This document shows, piece after piece, positions 8,200 through 14,616 of a stretch of DNA of 34,045 bases; positions within the stretch are counted from its first letter, which is position 1, and the number at the start of each line of letters is the position of its first letter. The DNA is from Variovorax sp. WDL1 (GTDB taxonomy: Bacteria > Pseudomonadota > Gammaproteobacteria > Burkholderiales > Burkholderiaceae_C). The notes under the pieces were generated by a model that worked only from the letters and a program-made list of their open reading frames with translations, ran no database searches and was not told the origin of the DNA. The stretch is taken from contig NZ_LMTS01000158.1 in the NCBI RefSeq assembly GCF_001541225.1, positions 138,369 through 172,413 on the forward strand. The letters are read 5' to 3'. Made by a program: the position numbers and the translations under genes.

Positions 8200-9267
8200 T
8201 CAGGCCGCCACGGCGTTCATCGACTCGACTTCCTTGCGGATGGCCGGGATGATCTTCTCGCCCCACAGCTCGATCTGGCGCAGCATGGTCTCCTGGTCGA
8301 CGTCGCCCAGCTGCGTCTGCAGGGCAATGTGCTTGGGGCGCAGGATGCTGATCTCTTCCAGCATCTTGTCGATCACCTGGTTGACCGAACCCACCGGCAG
8401 GTTCTTGCGCAGTTGCTCGAAGCTCGGGTCGGTCGGCGACGGCACTTCCTTGACCATGTACCCATCGTCGGACTGCGCACGGCGGAACTTGAGGCTTTCC
8501 GAGATGCGGCGCTGGAAGCGCGCGTTGTCCAGGTAGGCGTCGATCTCGGACTGCTTGTCGGAGGCAAACGCACAGCGCAGGAAGCCGAACTTCACGTCGT
8601 CATCGAGATCGGCGCCGTTGTCCTGCGCCACCTTTTCCAGGCGGTCGCGCAGGGACACGATGGCGTCCGTGCCATTGAGAAGTGCCGTTACGAAGAGGTT
8701 GTGGCCTTCGCGCACGCCGCGCCCCAGCGTCACGGGGTTGCCCGAGGTGATCCACAGCGGAGGCATCGGGTCCTGCAAAGGGCGCACGGCGATGGAGCTG
8801 GGCGGCAGCTTGAGAAACTTGCCGTCGTATTCCACGATCTTCTGGGTCAGGCCCTTGGGAATGATGTCCAGGAACTCGTTGTAGATCGCGCCCGAGTCCT
8901 CGATCTTCACGCCGAAGCGTTCGAACTCGAACTCCTGGTAGCCCGAGCCGATGCCGAGTTCCAGGCGACCATTCGACACCGTGTCCACGAAGCCCACTTC
9001 GGCCAGGAAGCGCGCGGGGTGGTACAGCGGAAGAATGCAGACGGCAGAGCCCAGCCGGATGCGCTGGGTCCTGGCCGCCATGTGCGCGATCATCATCAGC
9101 GGCGACGGCGAGAGCGAGTAGTTGTTGAAGTGATGCTCGGCATACCAGGCCGTGTTGAAGCCGGCCTGCTCGGCCACCACGGTCTGCTCGATCGAGTTCT
9201 GGATGACTTGCTGCGAACTCTGGTGATAGCCACGTTGCTGCGCGAGGATGAATACGCCGAATTCCAT
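8200..9267 (-). CDS. LLM-class flavin-dependent monooxygenase B
   Basis: A 355-residue luciferase-like monooxygenase. It begins MEFGVFILAQQRGYHQ and shows family landmarks: WYAEHHFNNYSLSPSPL, RIRLGSAVCILPLYHPARFLAEV, and GRLELGIGSGYQEFEFERFG. Such enzymes take reduced flavin from a separate reductase and O2, and perform Baeyer-Villiger oxidation, hydroxylation or C-S/C-N cleavage. A ribosome site (GGAG) precedes the ATG. It is the first gene after the terminator at 9411-9443, so it likely heads its own transcript with the SDR, VOC and reductase genes. It is a close paralogue, about four fifths identical by eye, of the protein at 10503-11582. Confidence 0.93.
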   Translation of the reverse strand: MEFGVFILAQQRGYHQSSQQVIQNSIEQTVVAEQAGFNTAWYAEHHFNNYSLSPSPLMMIAHMAARTQRIRLGSAVCILPLYHPARFLAEVGFVDTVSNGRLELGIGSGYQEFEFERFGVKIEDSGAIYNEFLDIIPKGLTQKIVEYDGKFLKLPPSSIAVRPLQDPMPPLWITSGNPVTLGRGVREGHNLFVTALLNGTDAIVSLRDRLEKVAQDNGADLDDDVKFGFLRCAFASDKQSEIDAYLDNARFQRRISESLKFRRAQSDDGYMVKEVPSPTDPSFEQLRKNLPVGSVNQVIDKMLEEISILRPKHIALQTQLGDVDQETMLRQIELWGEKIIPAIRKEVESMNAVAA

Positions 9268-9410
9268 GTTTTCTCCGAGTCGATGGGTGGATGTGCGATG
9301 AGGGAATTCTGCGGTTGGACTCGTCCTTCGGGAATATGGAAGGAGCGTGGTTCAGTCCTGCAGAAAAGTGCGGGATACCGTCGCGCTGCGGGCTCTCATC
9401 GCTGCGCGCC
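9268..9410 (-). promoter_or_regulatory. Probable leader/promoter region of the LLM-B operon
   Basis: A gap upstream of LLM-B and downstream of the terminator. It holds a perfect inverted repeat, TCCTTC (9324-9329) and GAAGGA (9339-9344), with a 9-nt AT-rich spacer, which could be an operator. I could not identify a convincing -35/-10 pair. The promoter call rests on position and on the terminator upstream. Confidence 0.35.
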
Positions 9411-9443
9411 AAGAAAAAAGACCGGAGCCTGTGGGCCCCGGTC
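9411..9443 (-). terminator. Rho-independent terminator after the orphan tctC gene
   Basis: Read on the minus strand, GACCGGGGCC (9443-9434), loop CACA, then GGCTCCGGTC (9429-9420) form a 10-bp stem with one mismatch, followed directly by TTTTTTCTT. It starts 32 nt after the stop of the tctC gene at 9476. It should separate the LLM-A/tctC transcript from the LLM-B transcript. Confidence 0.85.
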
Positions 9444-9475
9444 TGTCTTTCCGAGCGGCGCGAGCGCCCTGCCGC

Positions 9476-10462
9476 CTACTTGTCCTTCAGGCCTGTTGTT
9501 TTCGCCAGTCCCTGCCAGATGGCGGCGTCCTTCTTGATCGATTCCGCGAACTGCCTGGCGGATCGCGCCGGGGGAACGATCATGTTCTGCCCTTCGATCT
9601 TCTGCCGCACCTCGTCGGTCTTCTGCAAGCGGTTGATCTCCGCGTTGAGCCGATCGATGATTTCCACGGGCGTTCCTGCAGGGGCGAACACGCCGTACCA
9701 GCCGTCCGCCTCGAACTTGTATCCCTGCTCCGACAGCGTGGGCAGGTCCTGCGTGGCAGGCCAGCGTTGAGACCCCGTCTGGCCCAGTCCCACCAGCCGG
9801 CCATTCTTCATGTGCGGAATGGGCGACTGGATGTCCGTGAAGCCGACGCTGATGTTGTTGGCGATCAGGTCGGTCACTTCAGTGACGAGCGTCTTGTACG
9901 GCGCATGGGGCATGTCGAGCCCGTAGTGCGCCTTGATGCCTTCCATGGCCAGGTGGCCGGACGAGCCGGTGCCCCAGGAGCCATAGGCGAGCTTGCCGGG
10001 GTTGGCCTTGGCATAGGCCACCATGTCCGCGAGGTTCTTGAAACCCATGCTCGGGTTCGCCACCAGCAAGATGCCCGCCGCGCCCACCTGCGTGATCGGG
10101 ACCAGGTCCTTTTCGGCGTCGTACGGAAGCTTGGGGTGGATCACCGGGTTGATGAGGATGGCAGACGACGGCGCAAACAGCAGTGTGTAGCCATCGCCCG
10201 CCGCCTTGGCCACGGTGTCGCAAGCGATCAGGCCATTGGCGCCGGCCTTGGGCTCCACCACCACCGGCTGCTTCAGCACCTTCGACAGGGGCTCCGCGAT
10301 CAGGCGGGCAAAGGTATCGCCGCCTGCGCCGGCCGAACCGGCAACCACCAGGCGGATGGGGCGCGCAGGCCAGCTGCCCGTGTTGGCAAAGGCGCTGACA
10401 CCAGCGCCGAGCAGCATGCCGCCGAGCAGGACAGTGCGTCGATTGAGGGGGGTGTGGATCAT
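9476..10462 (-). CDS. Orphan Bug/TctC-type periplasmic solute receptor
   Basis: A 328-residue extracytoplasmic receptor of the tripartite tricarboxylate transporter family. It has an export signal with twin arginines (NRRTVLLGGMLLGAG) and the mature start WPARPIRLVVAGSAGAGGDTFARLIAE, where Bug proteins bind a carboxylate head group. Later motifs include the segment around VEPKAGANGLIACDTVAKA and GYTLLFAPSS. The ATG has AAGGAG at a good distance. No TctA or TctB gene is nearby; the nearest pair is at 23854-25930, served by its own receptor. Placement between two monooxygenase paralogues suggests it captures the pathway substrate or a related carboxylate. Many Burkholderiales carry many orphan Bug receptors. 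Confidence 0.92.
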   Translation of the reverse strand: MIHTPLNRRTVLLGGMLLGAGVSAFANTGSWPARPIRLVVAGSAGAGGDTFARLIAEPLSKVLKQPVVVEPKAGANGLIACDTVAKAAGDGYTLLFAPSSAILINPVIHPKLPYDAEKDLVPITQVGAAGILLVANPSMGFKNLADMVAYAKANPGKLAYGSWGTGSSGHLAMEGIKAHYGLDMPHAPYKTLVTEVTDLIANNISVGFTDIQSPIPHMKNGRLVGLGQTGSQRWPATQDLPTLSEQGYKFEADGWYGVFAPAGTPVEIIDRLNAEINRLQKTDEVRQKIEGQNMIVPPARSARQFAESIKKDAAIWQGLAKTTGLKDK

Positions 10463-10502
10463 GAGGTCTCCTTGTATTGGCTGCGTGGTAGTGAAGGACC
10501 GC

Positions 10503-11582
10503 CTACGCAGCGAGCGCGCGAGCTTTGGGCTGGTTGCGTTCCAGCTCCTTGTTGATGGCGGGAATGATTCTTTCGCCCCAGAGAGCGATCTGCTTGAGCA
10601 TGGTCTTCTGGTCGAAGTCGCCCAGCTGGGTCTGCAGCGCGATGTGCTTGGGGCGCAGGATGCTGATTTCTTCCAGCATCTTGTCGATCACCTGGTTGAC
10701 CGAGCCGACGGGCAGGTTCCTGCGCAGTTGCTCCATCGTGGGGTCGGTCTCGGAGGGAACCTCCTTGATCATGTAGCCGTCGTCGGACTGCGAGCGGCGG
10801 AACTTCAGGCTCTCGGAGATGCGGCGCTGGAAGCGCGCGCAATCCAGGTAGGCATCGATCTCCGCGTTGTTGTCGGAGGCGTAGGCACAGCGCAGGAAGC
10901 CGAACTTGACATCGCGATCCAGGTCCTTGCCGTTGTCACTGGCCACCTTCACCAGGCGATCGCGCAGCTCCTGGATACCCTCGTTGCCCTTGAGCAGCGC
11001 GGTCACGAACAGGTTGTGGTTCTCGCGCACGCCGCGACCCAGCGAGACCGGGTTGCCCGAGGTGATCCAAACAGGCGGCATCGGGTCCTGCACACAGCGC
11101 ACCGCAATGGAGCTGGGCGGCATCTTGAGGAACTGGCCCTCGTACTCGAAGATCTTCTGGGTCAGTCCCTTGTTCAGGATGTCCAGGAACTCGTTGTAGA
11201 TCGCGCCCGATTCCGCAAGCTTCACGCCGAATCGTGCGAATTCGAATTCCTGGTAGCCCGAACCCACTCCCAGGTCCAGCCGCCCGCCGGAAACCGTGTC
11301 CACGAAGCCGACCTCGGCCAGGAAACGTGCGGGTTTGTAGAGCGGCAGGATGCAGACGGCGGTCCCGAGGCGAATGCGCTGCGTCTTGCCCGCCATGTGG
11401 GCCACCATCATCAGCGGAGACGGAGACAGCGAGTAATTGTTGAAGTGGTGCTCCGCATACCAGGCATTGTGAAATCCCGCCTGTTCCGCCGCGATGGTTT
11501 GCTGGATTGAATTGTCGATGACCTGCTGCGAGGCCTGATGATAGCCCCGTTGCTGGGCCAGAATAAATACGCCGAATTCCAT
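10503..11582 (-). CDS. LLM-class flavin-dependent monooxygenase A
   Basis: A 359-residue luciferase-like monooxygenase, a paralogue of the 8200-9267 protein with long identical stretches (LAQQRGYHQ, WYAEHHFNNYSLSPSPLMM, NLPVGSVNQVIDKMLEEI) and differences mainly near residues 36-40, 185-215 and the C-terminus. ATG 11582 was chosen because it gives the same MEFGVFIL start as the paralogue, though the frame is open eight codons further up. GGGGA lies 9 nt upstream. It heads the minus arm and diverges from the LysR gene across a 122-bp region, the normal arrangement for a target of that regulator. It would need reduced flavin, for which the FCD-fused reductase is the only candidate in the window. 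The substrate is unknown. Confidence 0.93.
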   Translation of the reverse strand: MEFGVFILAQQRGYHQASQQVIDNSIQQTIAAEQAGFHNAWYAEHHFNNYSLSPSPLMMVAHMAGKTQRIRLGTAVCILPLYKPARFLAEVGFVDTVSGGRLDLGVGSGYQEFEFARFGVKLAESGAIYNEFLDILNKGLTQKIFEYEGQFLKMPPSSIAVRCVQDPMPPVWITSGNPVSLGRGVRENHNLFVTALLKGNEGIQELRDRLVKVASDNGKDLDRDVKFGFLRCAYASDNNAEIDAYLDCARFQRRISESLKFRRSQSDDGYMIKEVPSETDPTMEQLRRNLPVGSVNQVIDKMLEEISILRPKHIALQTQLGDFDQKTMLKQIALWGERIIPAINKELERNQPKARALAA

Positions 11583-11599
11583 AAAACATCCCCGCAAAA

Positions 11600-11634
11600 T
11601 TAGCATCAGCCGAGCACCGCAAAGGTGGTGCTAA
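11600..11634. promoter_or_regulatory. Inverted repeat in the lysR / LLM-A divergent region
   Basis: TTAGCATCA (11600-11608) and TGGTGCTAA (11626-11634) form an inverted repeat with one mismatch in nine. Nested inside, AGCACC (11613-11618) and GGTGCT (11627-11632) form a second perfect repeat. The block sits 18 bp from the LLM-A start and 70 bp from lysR. A weak minus-strand promoter candidate, TTGCCA and TATCTA with an 18-bp spacer, lies just upstream for LLM-A. The block is a plausible regulator-binding site, or a leader hairpin in the LLM-A mRNA. Confidence 0.45.
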
Positions 11635-11704
11635 ATTCTAGATAGACAAACAGGATCGACTATGGCAAAAACTGCAGATCTGAACTGCGCAAACCGGAGG
11701 ACTC

Positions 11705-12661
11705 ATGGATAGATTGCGGGCCATGGAGCTGTTTCTATCGATCTCCCAGACGCGGAATTTCTCGGAGACGGCGCGACGCTTCGGCATATCGGCCACGGGG
11801 GTGTCCCGCATGATCACCGACATCGAGGAGGAACTGAAGGTCAAGCTCCTGCTGCGCTCCACCCGCCAGGTCGCCCTGACCGAGTCCGGCCAGGAATATG
11901 CGCGCCAGCTGGAAGGCATCCTGTGGCGCATCAACGAACTCCAGGCCAACATCACGGCGATCAGCACCGCGCCGCAGGGTCTGCTGCGTGTGCATTCGCG
12001 GGTGATGTTCGGCCTGGGCGTATTGCCGCCGCTGATCGCTGCTTTCCGCAAGCTCTACCCGGAGATCCACATCGAACTCACGCTGACCGAGGCCGCCGTG
12101 GACCTGCGGCGCAACCAGTTCGACATCGACTTCCGCATCTCCCCGCCGGTGGAGGCCGGCGTGAAGCGCCGCATGCTTTTCCAGAGCGAACGCCATCTTG
12201 CGGCAACCCCCGCCTACCTGGCCGGCAAGCCCCGCTTGCAGGCACCCGAAGGCATCCTGGAGCATGACTGCCTGGCCTACGAGTTGCCCGGCAACGAATA
12301 CACCTGGCTCTTCAAGCAGGAGGAGCGGCTCACCGAAATCGCCTTCAAGCCCCGCCATGTCAGCAACAACGGCGTGGCCCTGCTGGAACTCGCCCGCCTG
12401 GGCGAAGGGCTGGTGCTGCTGGATGACTACACGGTGCACAACGACATCCGTGCGGGCCGGCTCGTCAGGGTGCTGACCGACTATCGCATCAGCAACAAGG
12501 GCTTCGATGAAGGCATGTACGCCACCATCCTGGACACCCCGATCATTCCCGCAAAGATCAGGCTTTTCCTGGATTTCGTTGCCGAACACGTGGCGGGGCC
12601 CGAGCTGCGCTTTGCGGCTCATGGCAAGGCCGCGGGACTCGGTTCGGCGCCCGAAGCCTAG
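11705..12661 (+). CDS. LysR-type transcriptional regulator
   Basis: A 318-residue protein with the LysR winged helix at residues 1-60 (LRAMELFLSISQTRNFSETARRFGIS..., then VSRMITDIEEELKVKLLLRSTRQVALTESG) and an effector-binding domain from about residue 90 (LRVHSRVMFGLGVLPPLIAAFRKLYPEI). A strong ribosome site (GGAGG at 11696-11700, spacing 4) fixes the ATG. It diverges from the LLM-A gene, so it probably controls the minus arm in response to a pathway compound, and perhaps the plus arm too. Its closest LysR relatives are of the CrgA/YafC-like group by general pattern. The effector is not known. Confidence 0.93.
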   Translation: MDRLRAMELFLSISQTRNFSETARRFGISATGVSRMITDIEEELKVKLLLRSTRQVALTESGQEYARQLEGILWRINELQANITAISTAPQGLLRVHSRVMFGLGVLPPLIAAFRKLYPEIHIELTLTEAAVDLRRNQFDIDFRISPPVEAGVKRRMLFQSERHLAATPAYLAGKPRLQAPEGILEHDCLAYELPGNEYTWLFKQEERLTEIAFKPRHVSNNGVALLELARLGEGLVLLDDYTVHNDIRAGRLVRVLTDYRISNKGFDEGMYATILDTPIIPAKIRLFLDFVAEHVAGPELRFAAHGKAAGLGSAPEA

Positions 12662-12670
12662 CCGCGCGGC

Positions 12671-13552
12671 CTATGGCGGCATGCGGCATACGGGCCGCGC
12701 TGACCCGCGAAAGCCCAGGCCGGTCACTTTGAGCACGGCTCCGTCCAAGGGACCCGATGCGCTCAGCCGGCCACTGTCGCTGATACTGGTGACGAACAGG
12801 TCGGTCATCTCCGGCCCGCCGAAGCACAAGGCGCTCGGGAGGGCCACCGGGAGGTCGATCTTGTGGGTGAGCCGCCCCTCCATGTCGAAACGCGCCAATT
12901 CCCCCGTGCGCACCAGGGCAGTCCATAGCCCGCCCTCGCTGTCGAAGGCGCAGCCATCCGGCCCGGAGTCATGCACCGCGGTTCGGACGAAGACCTGCTT
13001 GTCCGCCAGCGTTCCGCCTGCCGCGAACGCGTACGAATAGATGACCCTGGCGGCGCTGTCGGCGACGTGCAGGCGCCCGCTCACCGGATTCACGCAGGGT
13101 CCGTTGACGATCCCCAGCCCATCGTCGAGCTTGTGCAGGTGCAACCGCGTATCCAGCCGGTACAGGCCGCCCAGGGGTGGCTCATCGGGCGCACGAAACA
13201 CATGCATGGTGCCGACCACGAAGCTGCCGTCGGCCAGCGAAATGCCGTCGTTCAGCCGCAAATGGGGACTGCTCGCCTCGATCCGCGCCAGCGTGCGCAA
13301 TTGCCCGGTGCGAAGGTCGAGCGTTGCAATTTCGTCCTTCAGCGCCAGCACGATGCAGTCGAGCCCATCGCCGTTGAACGCAAAGGAGCCCAGGGGTGCC
13401 GGCGCTTCATGGCGCGCCGTCTCCTGGCCCGTGCCCGGGTCCAGCGCATGGATGAGGCCCTTGCGGCAGTCCAGCAGCCACAGTTGCGCTCCATGCCACA
13501 CCGGGCACTCGCCCAATGCCGTTTTCAAATTGCCCAGGCGCTGAATTTCCAT
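12671..13552 (-). CDS. SMP-30/gluconolactonase-family hydrolase
   Basis: A 293-residue six-bladed propeller protein of the SMP-30/LRE family. Residues that match the metal site of regucalcin are in place: Glu15 in LGECPVW, Asn150 in NGPCVNP, Asp199 in SGPDGCAFD, and the substrate-contact Asn101 in LRLNDG. Members hydrolyse lactones (sugar lactones and others) with a divalent metal. It converges on lysR with 9 bp between stops and diverges from the crotonase gene. Beside two possible Baeyer-Villiger monooxygenases, a lactone-opening role is attractive, but this is inference. Many SMP-30 proteins act on sugar lactones instead. No signal peptide is visible, so it acts in the cytoplasm. Confidence 0.88.
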   Translation of the reverse strand: MEIQRLGNLKTALGECPVWHGAQLWLLDCRKGLIHALDPGTGQETARHEAPAPLGSFAFNGDGLDCIVLALKDEIATLDLRTGQLRTLARIEASSPHLRLNDGISLADGSFVVGTMHVFRAPDEPPLGGLYRLDTRLHLHKLDDGLGIVNGPCVNPVSGRLHVADSAARVIYSYAFAAGGTLADKQVFVRTAVHDSGPDGCAFDSEGGLWTALVRTGELARFDMEGRLTHKIDLPVALPSALCFGGPEMTDLFVTSISDSGRLSASGPLDGAVLKVTGLGFRGSARPVCRMPP

Positions 13553-13762
13553 TTTTGCAGTGCCCTTTTAATTCGCAAGCCAGATCATTGATTTGCGTGC
13601 ACGGATGAAAGACCGATTGAAATCAGGCAAAACCAAACGTTGGCATGAAGCACGCGGAGCATCGTCGTCTGATTTTGAAGTCCGGCGATGGTAGCAACCC
13701 GGCACCCACCCACCAACGGACGAATGCTTCATTTTTCGCAGAACACTCTCTCAGATTGATCG

Positions 13763-13798
13763 GAAATGGATTTGAACGCCATTTCTATAATCGATCGA
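13763..13798 (+). promoter_or_regulatory. Candidate promoter and operator of the crotonase operon
   Basis: A perfect TATAAT is at 13786-13791, 50 bp before the ATG of the crotonase gene. Directly upstream, GAAATGG (13763-13769) and CCATTTC (13779-13785) form a perfect inverted repeat with a 9-nt spacer, filling the -35 to -10 interval. Directly downstream, TCGATCGA (13791-13798) is a palindrome. No good -35 hexamer is seen, which suits an activator- or repressor-controlled promoter. The whole 289-bp gap (13553-13841) is visibly richer in A/T than the genes around it and also must carry the promoter of the divergent SMP-30 gene. Confidence 0.5.
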
Positions 13799-13841
13799 GC
13801 AATTCTGCCGCAGCCAAGCTGGCTTCTTTTAGAGGTGGTGT

Positions 13842-14612
13842 ATGAGTGATGAATGGGTTCGTTTGGAAGTTTCTGACGGCGTGGGTCTGGTCACCATGGA
13901 CCGCAAGCCCGTCAACGCGCTGAGCCGCGACATGCGGCGCCGGCTGGTGGCCACGTTCGACGCCATCTCCGAACGCGAGGACATCCGCTGCGCGGTGCTG
14001 ACCGGCGCCGGCGACGTGTTCTGTGCGGGCGCCGACCTGAAAGACCGCCCCAGCGCCGAGATCGCCGGCGACTTTCTCGAGCACAACCGCATCACCCGCG
14101 AAACCGGAAACGCCATTCGCGAGTGTGCCAAGCCCGTGATTGCCGCCATCAATGGTGCGGCATTGGGCGCAGGCTTCGGCTTGGCCGCCGCCTGCGACAT
14201 CCTGTATGCCTCGGAGAACGCCACCGTGGGCATGCCCGAGATCAACGTGGGCCTGGCGGGCGGCGCCTCCATGCTCAAGACCTTGTTCGGCCGCTCCACC
14301 TTGCGCCGCATGTTCTTCACGGGCCAGCGCTTGAGCGCGCACGACCTGCTCAAGCGCAACGTGATCGAAGAGGTGCTGTCCGAAAAGGACCTGCTGCCCG
14401 TAACGATGGCACTGGCCCGCGAGATCGCCTCCAAGGCACCGCTGGCCATCGCCTACGCCAAGCGTGCAGCCAACATGGTGGACGTGATGCCGCAGCGCGA
14501 CGCCTATCGCTTCGAGCAGGAGTTCACCATGGCCCTGTCGAAGACCGAAGACGCCCGCGAGGCGCGCATGGCCTTCCTCGAGAAGCGCGCACCCGTTTTC
14601 AAAGGGCGCTGA
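13842..14612 (+). CDS. Enoyl-CoA hydratase/isomerase-family protein (crotonase fold)
   Basis: A 256-residue crotonase. The first oxyanion-hole segment CAGADLKD is at 61-68 and the second, GAALGAGFGLAAACD, at 105-119. In classical hydratase this second segment holds the first catalytic Glu (Glu144 of rat enzyme); here the place is Gly113. The second Glu is kept as Glu133 in MPEINVGL. So it may be an isomerase, a hydrolase, a C-C lyase or a modified hydratase on a CoA thioester. A ribosome site (GAGG at 13832-13835) fits the ATG. It is the first gene of the plus-arm operon and the synthetase gene begins 4 bp later. Confidence 0.9.
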   Translation: MSDEWVRLEVSDGVGLVTMDRKPVNALSRDMRRRLVATFDAISEREDIRCAVLTGAGDVFCAGADLKDRPSAEIAGDFLEHNRITRETGNAIRECAKPVIAAINGAALGAGFGLAAACDILYASENATVGMPEINVGLAGGASMLKTLFGRSTLRRMFFTGQRLSAHDLLKRNVIEEVLSEKDLLPVTMALAREIASKAPLAIAYAKRAANMVDVMPQRDAYRFEQEFTMALSKTEDAREARMAFLEKRAPVFKGR

Positions 14613-14616
14613 GCAC

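Noticed and set aside
7024..11582. Possible luciferase (light-producing) system from the LLM enzymes plus reductase
   Set aside because: There are no fatty-acid reductase genes (luxCDE-like), and the two LLM proteins are close paralogues rather than an alpha/beta luciferase pair.
13645..13845. A 66-codon plus-strand frame ending at the crotonase start (ATGA overlap)
   Set aside because: It covers the TATAAT and inverted repeat, has no ribosome site and no coding-like composition. The region is better explained as regulatory DNA.
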